Shown: positions 1 to 7,728 of the stretch, piece after piece
Layout: every line of letters starts with the position of its first letter
Numbering within the stretch: the first letter of the stretch is position 1
Source of the DNA: Candidatus Zixiibacteriota bacterium
GTDB lineage: Bacteria; Zixibacteria; MSB-5A5; GN15; FEB-12
Length of the DNA stretch: 64,000 nucleotides
NCBI GenBank assembly: GCA_022571845.1
Contig: JACZXB010000001.1
Span: forward strand, 541,953 to 605,952
Reading direction: 5' to 3'
Position numbers and translations under genes: made by a program
The notes under the pieces: generated by a model
What the model was told of the DNA's origin: nothing
Databases searched by the model: none
Seen by the model: the letters and a program-made list of their open reading frames with translations, nothing else

Positions 1-455
1 CCAAAAAATTCGTCGGTCATCTTCTCGCATAATTCCCACCAGTGAATTACTGCAATATTGGCGTCCTGCTGGTAGTGGAACTCGTAAGCTACCTGTTTTA
101 GTGCAGCATTATTGCCGCCATGTCCGTTTAAAAGAATCACGTTATGGAATTTTGAATCAATAAATGAATCCAGAATATCTCTGATAAACATCTGATAAGT
201 TTCCGGCTGGATGGTAGAGCCGCCGTTGTACCTGTAAAGCGAGCGGGTGATGCCGTAGTTCACTATCGGCGCTACCAGCGCGTTTATTCGCTCGGCGATG
301 CCGAAAGCTATCTCATTGGGAATATAGTTGTCAGTGCCCAGACAAGATGAGCCGTGTGCCTCAACAGTACCAACCGGCAGTATTACGGTATCAATCTGTT
401 CCGGAACAAGTTTCTGGACTTTGAGCCAGCTTAATTTTTGAAGCTCCCGTTCCAT
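1..455 (-). CDS. Creatininase family protein (3' end missing)
   Basis: The gene runs off the left edge, so only about the first 151 residues are visible. The ATG at 453-455 opens a frame with no stop to position 1. It carries the family signature: VEAHG near residue 30, TDNYIP about ten residues later, and NGHGGN near residue 115. The visible Glu, His, Asp and His are the positions this metal-dependent amidohydrolase family uses as metal ligands. In most relatives the first motif reads HGPHLP; here the middle His is absent (HGSSCLG). The family includes creatinine amidohydrolase and MftE-like peptidases, and substrate cannot be told from this half. The start lies 12 bp after the stop of the upstream DUF2064 gene, so the two are probably co-transcribed. 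Confidence 0.85.
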   Translation of the reverse strand, partial: MERELQKLSWLKVQKLVPEQIDTVILPVGTVEAHGSSCLGTDNYIPNEIAFGIAERINALVAPIVNYGITRSLYRYNGGSTIQPETYQMFIRDILDSFIDSKFHNVILLNGHGGNNAALKQVAYEFHYQQDANIAVIHWWELCEKMTDEFF

Positions 456-467
456 ATCTATATCAAA

Positions 468-1217
468 TCAATTTTCCAGCTTACTCAAAAGTCGTTCCAT
501 GACCAACTCAGTCTCGTGGGCGGTTGATTCATCTCCCTCAATCCTGAACTGATTAATATCCCGCACCATTACTTCCAGATAATCCGGTGTCTCCACGGCA
601 TACCAGATTTCAAGTTCAGACCAGACCAGTCCTTTGTCTTCGAGTGCTCTGGCCACCTCGTTATATATCGAAGGAGATTTCCAGTCAAATTCCGAAAGCT
701 TTATATGGTAACATTTTGACATACCTATAACATAGTAACGGCCGTCGGGAGTCGGGCCGAAAACCGCATCAGATTTTTTTAAGAGCTGCAGGGCCGTCTC
801 TATTTTTTGCCGGGATACGGTTGGGCTGCGGCTGCCTATTACTAACACGCTATCATAACCACATGAAAAGCAGTCTTCAAAAAGTTTCTCGATCCTGATC
901 CCCCAGCGCTCTTTGGACATTTCAGATAACTTAAGCCGGCCTTTAATCTCAGATAATATATTTGCTGGCGCTTTTTTCTTTACGTATTCAGTTACAATTT
1001 TTACCAGCTTGCTCCGTTCGGAGCTGCCAATATAGTACAACCGAATATCAGTATCTTCTACTTTGAGCGCATTAAAAATTGTGTCGGTGATAAAAGCCTG
1101 ATGCAAATACTTCAGGTCAGTACCTTGTATAGCGCCGAAGTCCATTGATGAACCATCCTCAAATGGTTCCTGAATGCAAACTGCGATTACCTGTCCTTTT
1201 TTCTTCTTTGGAGTCAT
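468..1217 (-). CDS. DUF2064 / TIGR04282-type nucleotidyl- or glycosyltransferase-like protein
   Basis: This 249-residue protein has the CofC-like GT-A fold pattern of the DUF2064 family. The core strand reads VLVIGSRSPT around residues 125-134, followed by GPTPDGRYYVIG near 157-168, the family's most recognisable stretch. In relatives the first motif normally contains an Asp (GSDSP or GTDCP) thought to bind the metal-nucleotide; here it is Arg, so catalysis may be altered or lost. The N-terminus begins with a Lys-rich stretch and lacks the usual compact glycine-rich loop of nucleotidyltransferases. It sits 12 bp upstream of a creatininase-family gene, which suggests a shared pathway. The exact reaction is unknown. 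Confidence 0.75.
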   Translation of the reverse strand: MTPKKKKGQVIAVCIQEPFEDGSSMDFGAIQGTDLKYLHQAFITDTIFNALKVEDTDIRLYYIGSSERSKLVKIVTEYVKKKAPANILSEIKGRLKLSEMSKERWGIRIEKLFEDCFSCGYDSVLVIGSRSPTVSRQKIETALQLLKKSDAVFGPTPDGRYYVIGMSKCYHIKLSEFDWKSPSIYNEVARALEDKGLVWSELEIWYAVETPDYLEVMVRDINQFRIEGDESTAHETELVMERLLSKLEN

Positions 1218-1327
1218 ATTTTTTCACGCTACAGCGTTAATTAATTAGTAATATACTGAAAGCAAGAGCGGACAGTCAAGGCGACCTGCGAAAAATAATC
1301 TGAATATTTTTATAAGGGAAAAACTGA

Positions 1328-2071
1328 TTAGCCGACATTTTGCAAGGCAGGGAATAAATCTAACATAAAGTTTGAGATGACCACCAGTAAGTTAAAGAAT
1401 ATTAACACACCAACTATCATCAGCAAGCCGCCCGAGATAATCTCAACAGCTCTGAAATGACGTTTGATAAAACTAAAAGCGCCAATAAAATAGTTGAACA
1501 AAAGAGCAGTAAGTATAAACGGTACACCCAGTCCGGCAGAATAGAAAGCCAGAAGCATGACGCCGGAAGTGACCGAGTCTTGCTGAGCGGCCAGAGTCAA
1601 AATAGAGCCGAGAATAGGACCGATGCAGGGCGTCCATCCAAAAGCGAAAGCAATACCAATAACTACAGAACCGATTATCCCCATCTTTTTGCTGCCGGTG
1701 TTAAATTTCATTTCATAATTGAGAGCTTTTATCTTAAACACTCCGGCTACGTGCATCCCAAACAAGAATACCAGGGCGCCCGCCACTTTGTTAAACCAGC
1801 CCATATATTGCTGCAACATTTCACCTATCCAGGTTGCCGTAGCTCCCAAAAGAATGAATACCAGAGAAAACCCGATTACAAAAAAGAAAGTGTTGATAAC
1901 AACTCGAAACATGTGTTCTTTTGATTTTTCCTTTGAACTCAAATCTTCAATTGATACGCCGGAAATAAAAGACAAGTAGCCCGGGATAAGGGGCAATACA
2001 CAGGGAGATATAAAGGACAGGAATCCGGCAAATATCGCGGTTGGAATTTCTATGGTCGGCTGTTCAAACAT
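1328..2071 (-). CDS. ccdA: CcdA-type thiol-disulfide transmembrane transporter
   Basis: The 247-residue polytopic membrane protein has six predicted hydrophobic segments. It carries the two hallmark cysteines of the CcdA/DsbD-gamma family: SPCVLPLIPGYL (Cys24) in the first helix and TPCIGPILG near residue 148 in the fourth. These pass electrons from cytoplasmic thioredoxin across the inner membrane to periplasmic thiol-disulfide proteins, for example in cytochrome c maturation. Length is typical for CcdA. A thioredoxin gene lies 2.5 kb away on the same strand and could be the electron donor. No periplasmic partner such as ResA or CcsB is seen in the window. Confidence 0.92.
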   Translation of the reverse strand: MFEQPTIEIPTAIFAGFLSFISPCVLPLIPGYLSFISGVSIEDLSSKEKSKEHMFRVVINTFFFVIGFSLVFILLGATATWIGEMLQQYMGWFNKVAGALVFLFGMHVAGVFKIKALNYEMKFNTGSKKMGIIGSVVIGIAFAFGWTPCIGPILGSILTLAAQQDSVTSGVMLLAFYSAGLGVPFILTALLFNYFIGAFSFIKRHFRAVEIISGGLLMIVGVLIFFNLLVVISNFMLDLFPALQNVG

Positions 2072-2152
2072 TATTTTATCATAATCAAATATAAATCAGT
2101 TAGTCAATCAAATGTAATTGACAAAGAGACAAAGATTAGAACACCAAATAGC

Positions 2153-3106
2153 CTACTTGGAGTTCCTGGCTTTGGAAACTATTTCATTTTTTAAAAGAGA
2201 CATTAATTTTTGAGCGTCGATTTTGCTGGCTATCCTCTCAGCTACCCGGTCTGCCAGATCTGAAACAAACTGGCGCGTAAAGACTTCGACCTGGTCGATA
2301 GTTATATTCTCAATAGGGTCGCTCGAAACATTTGCCGACTTAGCAGTTGCTGCCGGTTTGCTTCTGGTGTCAATTACATTCCTGGAGCTTTCATTGCCAA
2401 AGCTCTCAACCTCTTTTTTGAAGTCTTCAATAAATTTCTCAACTCCGCCCGTCTTGCCACCTGCGACTTTTTTTGAATCCGAAGATTTCTTACTTGGAAC
2501 TGAAATCCGTTCAATCTGGTCGGCCGGTTTTGTCACTTTCAGGCTTTCCGATTGGGAAGCAGCTTTAGGTTTCTGGCCGCTTTTCGGGTTTATGACATCA
2601 TTTTTCATCTCATTTACGAACCAGTCATAGTCATGGTCTGCGTTCTCATTAACATTTTCCAGAAGAGACTCGTCCCCCAGCCCAAACTGATCGTGACCGC
2701 TTACGATATCAAGTTTACCTGTTTTTGATGGAGCCGGCTTGCCGGACTTTTTGATTTTGCCGGACTTTGCGCCCAAATTAACCGAACCAATCTGACCGGA
2801 AATATTAGTATCATCTTCAACATGATCAATCCCGATCATTTTCTCAACTACCTTTTTCTTCTTTCTCATTTTGGCAGTCCCGAACTGATCCATGACTTCG
2901 GAACCAGTCACATCTATCTCGTCCAGTCCCAGAGCCTGGTCAAGGAGTTCATCTTCCAAGCTTTCGTTTTGGGAATTATCAGCTTCCTCTTCGGGCTTTT
3001 TTGAATCCTTTGCCATATTATTTATTTTCGACAATAAATCGTTCAGGTCAAGGGGTAAATTCACTTTAATTTTATGAGGAATTCCGGGCTCATTTTCATC
3101 AGCCAA
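2153..3106 (-). CDS. C-terminal part of a frameshifted receiver-domain protein (acidic linker plus terminal helix)
   Basis: The frame is open upstream of its only available start, a TTG at 3104-3106 that falls in the middle of a receiver-domain strand (IPVILLADE). It is therefore almost certainly the second half of the gene that begins at 3348, joined by a one-base frame change near 3172-3178. After the end of the receiver domain come about 230 residues of low-complexity, Lys/Asp/Ser-rich linker. A C-terminal amphipathic segment of about 50 residues follows (QFVSDLADRVAERIASKID). Receiver plus disordered linker plus terminal helix resembles polarity or motility scaffold regulators of the RomR kind, but I cannot assign a function. 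Confidence 0.65.
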   Translation of the reverse strand: MADENEPGIPHKIKVNLPLDLNDLLSKINNMAKDSKKPEEEADNSQNESLEDELLDQALGLDEIDVTGSEVMDQFGTAKMRKKKKVVEKMIGIDHVEDDTNISGQIGSVNLGAKSGKIKKSGKPAPSKTGKLDIVSGHDQFGLGDESLLENVNENADHDYDWFVNEMKNDVINPKSGQKPKAASQSESLKVTKPADQIERISVPSKKSSDSKKVAGGKTGGVEKFIEDFKKEVESFGNESSRNVIDTRSKPAATAKSANVSSDPIENITIDQVEVFTRQFVSDLADRVAERIASKIDAQKLMSLLKNEIVSKARNSK

Positions 3107-3111
3107 AAGTA

Positions 3112-3348
3112 TTACAGGAATAGTGGCAAGCGCCGGTTCTGCCTGCCAACCCTGGATAAACCTGGACTTGTTTTTCCCGGAAAAGAGCTATTGGCAATAA
3201 TCAGATGGGGTTTGCTATGCTCCAGAACCTGAAAGGCCTTATCCCCGGATGAGACAGCAGTAACTTCAAAACCATTCTGTCTTAAAACTGTTTCTGCGGC
3301 AACTCTAGTGATATCAAACAGCTCTGCTATTAATACTCTTTTTCTCAT
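3112..3348 (-). CDS. N-terminal half of a degenerate response-regulator receiver domain
   Basis: The ATG at 3346-3348 starts MRKRVLIAELFDITR, the first strand and helix of a receiver (CheY-like) domain. The frame stops after 78 residues, too short for the usual 115-120. From residue 60 the sequence turns into Arg-rich nonsense, whereas the neighbouring frame continues the domain correctly. In the joined protein (about 398 residues) the phospho-acceptor position is Asn (IIANSSFPG in place of a D-x-x-x-P motif), the first acidic pair is Glu-Leu, and the conserved Lys before the last helix is replaced (NLPLD). It would thus be a pseudo-receiver acting without phosphorylation. Confidence 0.7.
   Translation of the reverse strand: MRKRVLIAELFDITRVAAETVLRQNGFEVTAVSSGDKAFQVLEHSKPHLIIANSSFPGKTSPGLSRVGRQNRRLPLFL
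3172..3178 (-). other. Possible -1 slippery heptamer or homopolymer deletion site
   Basis: Read on the minus strand, this is GGGAAAA in the phase G GGA AAA relative to the start at 3348, inside a run of five A. A -1 slip here joins the two halves of the receiver gene exactly (…SFPG-K-NKSRF…). Equally, adding one A to the run would restore a continuous frame. The sequence cannot distinguish programmed slippage, a real mutation and a read error. Confidence 0.5.
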
Positions 3349-3383
3349 TGTTTAGTGTTTATTGTCTAGTCGGAACTCTTTTC

Positions 3384-4193
3384 TCAGGACATATGAGAAG
3401 AGGCGTCTTCAAGAAATTTTCGATCTTCCTCCGATATATTTTCGATACCAACATCGTTTATTTTATCAAGAATCTCATCAACCCGTTTCATTGTATCCTC
3501 TGCTTTAAGGCGGTTTTTCTCGAATTTTGCCTCTTGTTTTTTGTGCCGAAGCTTTTTGAGCGTACTGCCAAATCTGGCAATTCGCCAGTCAGCTTTGACA
3601 AAAATAAGCCCAAAAATTGCACCCCCAAGATGAGCAAAATGTGCAATATTTCCCCCGCCCGCCAAAAAGCCTAAAATCATGAAGCCTGGTATGGCCCACT
3701 TTACTTTGACAGGAAACAAGAAATAAATGTAAAGGTATCTATGTGGAAACAGGAGCCAGTAGGCTATCAAAACGCCGTATATTGCTCCTGAAGCCCCTAT
3801 TACAGGAACTGGCAGCTCGGACTGAAAAATAAGCGTCAGTATTGCCCCCGACAGACCGGCTAAGATATAGAACTTTGCAAAGGATTTTTTTCCCCAGCTA
3901 AATTCTATTTCTGTCCCAAACATCCATAAGACAAACATATTAAAAAAGACATGCCAGAAATTTGCGTGCAAAAACATGTAGGTAAATGGCTGAAAAAGCA
4001 GGTTTGGAAATTCGGCAAAAAACCTGGCCGGAGTCAAACCCAAAAGCTCTGCTAAAGGAAAGTTAACCAGCGTCTGAATCATGAATACCGCAATGTTGGT
4101 AAGCAGCATCAGCTTTATGAACGGAGATACTGCCCCCGGGCCAATACTGAGCCTACGGTAACCACCGCCCCCGCTGTAATTATTAAAACGCAT
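3384..4193 (-). CDS. Rhomboid-family intramembrane serine protease
   Basis: The 269-residue protein has about six membrane helices. It carries HVFFNM (His81, Asn85, oxyanion region), the catalytic GASG motif (Ser135) and the helix-6 AHLGG motif with the catalytic His188, so the Ser-His dyad is intact. A charged, probably coiled cytoplasmic tail of about 75 residues follows the last helix. Rhomboids cleave membrane-spanning substrates within the bilayer, and some bacterial ones process transporter components or signalling proteins; the substrate is unknown here. The gene is convergent with nothing and precedes the receiver-like gene on the same strand by 35 bp, so they may share a transcript. 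Confidence 0.93.
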   Translation of the reverse strand: MRFNNYSGGGGYRRLSIGPGAVSPFIKLMLLTNIAVFMIQTLVNFPLAELLGLTPARFFAEFPNLLFQPFTYMFLHANFWHVFFNMFVLWMFGTEIEFSWGKKSFAKFYILAGLSGAILTLIFQSELPVPVIGASGAIYGVLIAYWLLFPHRYLYIYFLFPVKVKWAIPGFMILGFLAGGGNIAHFAHLGGAIFGLIFVKADWRIARFGSTLKKLRHKKQEAKFEKNRLKAEDTMKRVDEILDKINDVGIENISEEDRKFLEDASSHMS

Positions 4194-4341
4194 ATCTATT
4201 ATTATCGGCTGTTAGGTCTGCCAGATGTAAATTTTATTTCCGTTAGTCAGCTCTGTCTGAAGAGCTTTTACATTGATCATTGCATTTAGTTTGCTTCCTG
4301 TTTTGTTCATCTTCCACCGGAAGATACTCTGCCGAAGGTTC

Positions 4342-4440
4342 TCAGCCACCGCCAAGCCCCATTTTGGGGAAAACCCTTGTTGTCAGCAAATACCAGGCGA
4401 TTAGGAATATCAGCAGAAATACTATGTCAGTCCAGTTCAT
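4342..4440 (-). CDS. Small single-helix membrane protein (32 residues)
   Basis: ATG at 4438-4440 is preceded by a GAGAG Shine-Dalgarno-like sequence eight bases upstream. The product is a short polar start, one hydrophobic helix (IVFLLIFLIAWYLL), then a basic glycine-rich tail ending in MGLGGG before TGA. Size, a plausible ribosome site, and the helix followed by positive charges suggest a real membrane microprotein. I recognise no family. It lies between the trxA terminator and the rhomboid gene on the same strand. Confidence 0.4.
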   Translation of the reverse strand: MNWTDIVFLLIFLIAWYLLTTRVFPKMGLGGG

Positions 4441-4553
4441 TATACTCTCTCGTTAAAGTTCAGCTAAGTCAATATAATATAGAAGCTTCTAATAAATTAA
4501 AACAATTTGCAGCTGTAAAGTTCCTGACACAAAAACATCTGCTAAAAAGTAAT

Positions 4554-4595
4554 AAAAAACCGGCAGAGATTGGTTCTCTTGCCGGTTTTCTAAAA
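4554..4595 (-). terminator. Rho-independent terminator of trxA
   Basis: AAAACCGGC and GCCGGTTTT form a perfect stem with an inner GAGA/TCTC extension. On the minus strand the stem is followed by a T-rich run. It sits 14 bp after the trxA stop. Confidence 0.85.
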
Positions 4596-4608
4596 AATAT
4601 ATTGAACT

Positions 4609-4935
4609 TTAAGCCAGTACTTTTTCTAATCTGGAAGTCAATTGCGACTTGCCCAATGCACCGACTACCTGGTCGACTACTTCTCCATTCTTGAAAAATA
4701 GCAGCGACGGAATAGACAAAATATTATATCTGCCGGCGGTCTTATTATTAGAGTCAACATCAACTTTGGTAATCTTGACCCGGCCTTCATACTCAACCGC
4801 TAATTCATCCAGAATTGGTGCAATCATTTTGCAGGGACCGCACCACTCAGCCCAGAAATCTACAATAACCGGAGTATCGGATTTTAGAACTTCTGCTTCA
4901 AAAGAATCATCTGTTACTTCTAAGGCTTTTGACAA
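4609..4935 (-). CDS. trxA: Thioredoxin
   Basis: The 108-residue protein is a classical cytoplasmic thioredoxin. It has the WCGPCK active site at residues 31-36, an upstream DFWAEW strand, and the cis-proline loop SIPSLLFFKNG near residues 74-84. It reduces protein disulfides and could supply electrons to the CcdA-like protein encoded 2.5 kb away. It appears monocistronic, with a strong terminator immediately downstream. Its start faces away from dtd across a 211-bp divergent spacer that must hold both promoters; I could not identify either convincingly. Confidence 0.97.
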   Translation of the reverse strand: MSKALEVTDDSFEAEVLKSDTPVIVDFWAEWCGPCKMIAPILDELAVEYEGRVKITKVDVDSNNKTAGRYNILSIPSLLFFKNGEVVDQVVGALGKSQLTSRLEKVLA

Positions 4936-5146
4936 CTTATCTCCTCCATTTTTCTTTCTTAATCTATTTCCAAACTATAACTATCAAAATAACCGGCGGT
5001 TCCCAACCTGCCAAAACTATTATACATATTGCAGATAAAATATCCAGCGAAATCTGCAATCATTTGCTAACTCTCTTTTGCACCTTTATGTATCTGTCCG
5101 GATATGCTATATTTGTAAGTATATGAGAGGTTATTCGGAGTAAATT

Positions 5147-5590
5147 TTGAGATTATTAGTTCAAAGAGTAACAAATTGCGAAGTTTGGATTGAGGAAAAG
5201 CTCCACAGTTCAACAGGCAAGGGACTGCTGATATTTCATGGCACCAAAAAAGAGGACAAAGAAAAATCCTGTGGAATCCTGGCTGACAAAATTTTGAATT
5301 TGAGAATTTTCGAAGATAGCGCCAGCAAAATGAACCTATCGGCGCTGGATGTAGAGGCCGAAATCATGATAGTCTCTCAGTTTACTCTATATGCCGATAC
5401 CAAAAAAGGGCGCCGTCCGGCGTTTACCGAAACTATGGAGCCTGAAGAGGCCGAAAGACTGTACTCTAATTTTGTAGATTTGGTCACTGCTTCAGATCTG
5501 AAAACCGCCAGCGGTATCTTTGGGGCTAAAATGGAAATAAAACTAACCAACCACGGGCCGGTGACAATTCTACTTGAAAATGACCTATAA
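5147..5590 (+). CDS. dtd: D-aminoacyl-tRNA deacylase
   Basis: The 147-residue enzyme hydrolyses D-amino acids from mischarged tRNA. Both DTD signature motifs are present: SQFTLYAD at residues 77-84 and the Gly-cisPro motif NHGPVT at 135-140. The start is TTG at 5147, supported by a GGAG ribosome site six bases upstream (5137-5140). No in-frame ATG would preserve the N-terminal strand RLLVQRVTNC. The end overlaps the maf start, indicating translational coupling, and it leads an operon of housekeeping genes. Confidence 0.95.
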   Translation: MRLLVQRVTNCEVWIEEKLHSSTGKGLLIFHGTKKEDKEKSCGILADKILNLRIFEDSASKMNLSALDVEAEIMIVSQFTLYADTKKGRRPAFTETMEPEEAERLYSNFVDLVTASDLKTASGIFGAKMEIKLTNHGPVTILLENDL

Positions 5591-6188
5591 TAATCTTAAA
5601 AAACTGTCCCAAAAAAAAGAGATAATACTCGGTTCGGCCTCGCCCAGAAGGTTTAAATTACTGGAGGAAACAGGCATCGATTTTCGACAGATTATCTCTG
5701 ACCTCAGAGAATCCGATAATCCGGCCGGAGATCCCTTTGAGCACGCCTTAAGTCTTGCAAAGATGAAAGCCCTGGCAGTTTCTTCTGAGTCAGGAGCTGA
5801 CAAATTGGTAATTGGTGCAGATACCATTGTAGTACTGGACAATGTGCTGATCGGCAAACCTGAAGACGAAAATGAAGCCAGGCAGATTCTCTCGCGTTTA
5901 TCAGGTAATAAACATGTCGTTTGCACCGCCCTGGCGCTGGTCAGCTCGACTCAGCTTTTGGCCTCCGGCTATGAACTAACTGATGTCTATTTCAATCTTG
6001 TATCAGAGGATACAATCGCAGATTATGTCAGTAGTGGCGAACCGATGGACAAGGCAGGAGCCTACGGTATACAAGGCAAAGGAGGCTTTTTGGTTGACAG
6101 AATAGAGGGGGAATTGGATAATGTTATTGGTTTACCTCGCTCTCTGCTGGACAAACTGGCCGGTGAGGTTTGCTTAAAAATGGAGTAA
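5580..6188 (+). CDS. maf: Maf-family nucleoside triphosphate pyrophosphatase
   Basis: About 202 residues from the ATG at 5580, which overlaps the dtd stop. The family signature GSASPRR sits near residue 18 and is followed by conserved acidic positions, including GADTIVVLD, and by YGIQGKGG near the end. Maf proteins hydrolyse non-canonical or pyrimidine nucleotides (dTTP, UTP, modified NTPs) to monophosphates and have been linked to septum control. A TTG six bases earlier is possible but has no better ribosome site. Substrate subtype cannot be fixed from sequence alone. Confidence 0.93.
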   Translation: MTYNNLKKLSQKKEIILGSASPRRFKLLEETGIDFRQIISDLRESDNPAGDPFEHALSLAKMKALAVSSESGADKLVIGADTIVVLDNVLIGKPEDENEARQILSRLSGNKHVVCTALALVSSTQLLASGYELTDVYFNLVSEDTIADYVSSGEPMDKAGAYGIQGKGGFLVDRIEGELDNVIGLPRSLLDKLAGEVCLKME

Positions 6189-6207
6189 ATATTACTTTTA
6201 GTTAGTT

Positions 6208-7137
6208 ATGGATAGTTTAGAGAAAAAACTAGGAAAAGTTTTGCGGCAGGAAAGAGAGCGTCGCCAGCTTGATATTACAGAGCTAAGCGAAAGGCTCAAA
6301 ATTCCTCTTGAAAATCTTGAGGGAATTGAAAGAGGTGACCTGTCGAAACTTCCCTCCGAAGTTTACTACAATCTTTTTGCGCGCTCCTATTCTACTTTTT
6401 TGGGGATAGATTTCTCAATGACGGTTGATGCCATCAAGTCTGATATTGAAAGGGCTGAGATGGATAAAGCTGCACAGGCCAAGCAAGCCTCAGGGACAGA
6501 AGACGACTATGAGGTTGATCCTGAGACAGAAAAGAAACCCTTAAGGAGAATGCTGGGGATAGCGGCTATTTTGGTTCTTCTGCTTTTGGCCTACGTTGCC
6601 ATCGACATGCTGTTTGTTAAAGATTCCACTGCAAAAAATGAACAGGACACTTACCTTCAAGATATAGACAAGAACCGCCTTGCGGAATTTGACAGTTTTG
6701 ACTGGGACAAGACATCGTATCTGCCTCCCAAAGAAATCAAGATTCGGCTTATACCAAGAAAAGAAAGCTGGGGTTCTGTCATGACTGACGGTGATACGGC
6801 CATCTTCCGCAAACTTGTTCCGGGTAGAATATATGAAGCAAGCGCCAAATACAGAATGGTTGTTACAATAGGGGATCCAGCGGCGGTCGATATAGAACTC
6901 AATGGCAGACTGGTCAATCTTCGTGATCGACAGTCGCGCAGAATCTCAAGAGTGAACATAGATCAGACAAACTTTGAATCGTTTTTTAACAGAACCGGCA
7001 AATCACCAACTGCTCAAACTAAACAGAGCTATAGCGAAATCAGTTCTCCACCTGCTGAGAAGACGACCAAACAGGAAACTCTGGATAAACATAAGGCTCA
7101 AAAAGATGCTGTTATAAACGAAGATGGCGGGCAGTAG
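6208..7137 (+). CDS. RodZ-like helix-turn-helix membrane protein
   Basis: The 309-residue protein begins with a HTH_25/Xre-like domain (residues 1-75) containing ITELSERLKIPLENL. An acidic linker follows, then one transmembrane helix at about 115-134 (AAILVLLLLAYVAIDMLF) and a periplasmic part resembling DUF4115. This is the RodZ layout. RodZ anchors MreB and shapes the cell, but several FCB relatives with this layout have no tested role. The C-terminal 45 residues are Lys/Gln-rich and probably disordered. The next gene begins directly after its stop codon, suggesting coupled expression. Confidence 0.8.
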   Translation: MDSLEKKLGKVLRQERERRQLDITELSERLKIPLENLEGIERGDLSKLPSEVYYNLFARSYSTFLGIDFSMTVDAIKSDIERAEMDKAAQAKQASGTEDDYEVDPETEKKPLRRMLGIAAILVLLLLAYVAIDMLFVKDSTAKNEQDTYLQDIDKNRLAEFDSFDWDKTSYLPPKEIKIRLIPRKESWGSVMTDGDTAIFRKLVPGRIYEASAKYRMVVTIGDPAAVDIELNGRLVNLRDRQSRRISRVNIDQTNFESFFNRTGKSPTAQTKQSYSEISSPPAEKTTKQETLDKHKAQKDAVINEDGGQ

Positions 7138-7716
7138 ATGAAATTAAAAAAATTCCTGGCCAACATTAAACTTTATCAGCAAAAGGGGAAAATGGAGTCA
7201 GAAATGTTCGACTTTCCTGAAAGCCTGCAGTCCCCCAAACAGATTCTAGTCTGTCTTCCCGAAGGTCTCAGAGAACTGACAGTGGTCAAGCAGTTCTTAC
7301 CAACGCTTACCAGTTTGTTTAAGTCATCGGATTTTACTTTGCTCTCGATGCCCGGGGTGCGGGTTGCGGATATTTACCCCCGCAAAGGATTTAATATTGT
7401 ATCTCCCTCGTCCGATCAAGTGACCTGGTCCGGTGTGGCTAAACCTTCCTTTCTGTCTACCTTGAGCCAGTACAATTTTGACATGATATTGGATTTAAAT
7501 TTTGAAAATTCGGCGTTTACATCTTCCATATTATTGAATTTCCCGAAAGCGCTTCGAGTCGGTAAAGGGAACCATCGGGGAAATCCGTTTTATAATTTAG
7601 AAATAAAAACCAGATATTTAAGAGACGAAAGAAACATTTACCGCTCATTATTCGATACCTTAGCGCTGCTTAAAACCGGCCGGTCATCTAAGACTCCGGC
7701 ACAATCCGGAATTTAA
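7138..7716 (+). CDS. Uncharacterised protein with a GT9 / DUF6913-like half-domain
   Basis: A 192-residue soluble protein whose ATG abuts the stop of the RodZ-like gene. It has a Rossmann-like pattern: ILVCLPEG near residue 36, a conserved-looking FDMILDLNFEN near 120, and KALRVGKGNHRGNPFYNLEI near 140-160. This is reminiscent of the first half of heptosyltransferase (GT9) folds and of the Bacteroidetes DUF6913 family, which sits in similar housekeeping contexts. The nucleotide-sugar-binding second half of GT9 is absent, so transferase activity is unlikely. It ends 12 bp before smc. Function unknown. Confidence 0.6.
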   Translation: MKLKKFLANIKLYQQKGKMESEMFDFPESLQSPKQILVCLPEGLRELTVVKQFLPTLTSLFKSSDFTLLSMPGVRVADIYPRKGFNIVSPSSDQVTWSGVAKPSFLSTLSQYNFDMILDLNFENSAFTSSILLNFPKALRVGKGNHRGNPFYNLEIKTRYLRDERNIYRSLFDTLALLKTGRSSKTPAQSGI

Positions 7717-7728
7717 CCTGGAGGCAAT

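Noticed and set aside
1457-1924. Open frame opposite ccdA
   Set aside because: Shadow of the ccdA coding frame with no protein features of its own.
4342-4344. TGA after GGG in the microprotein as a possible selenocysteine codon
   Set aside because: The frame stays open for some 35 codons beyond it, but no SECIS-like hairpin or homologous Cys position could be shown.
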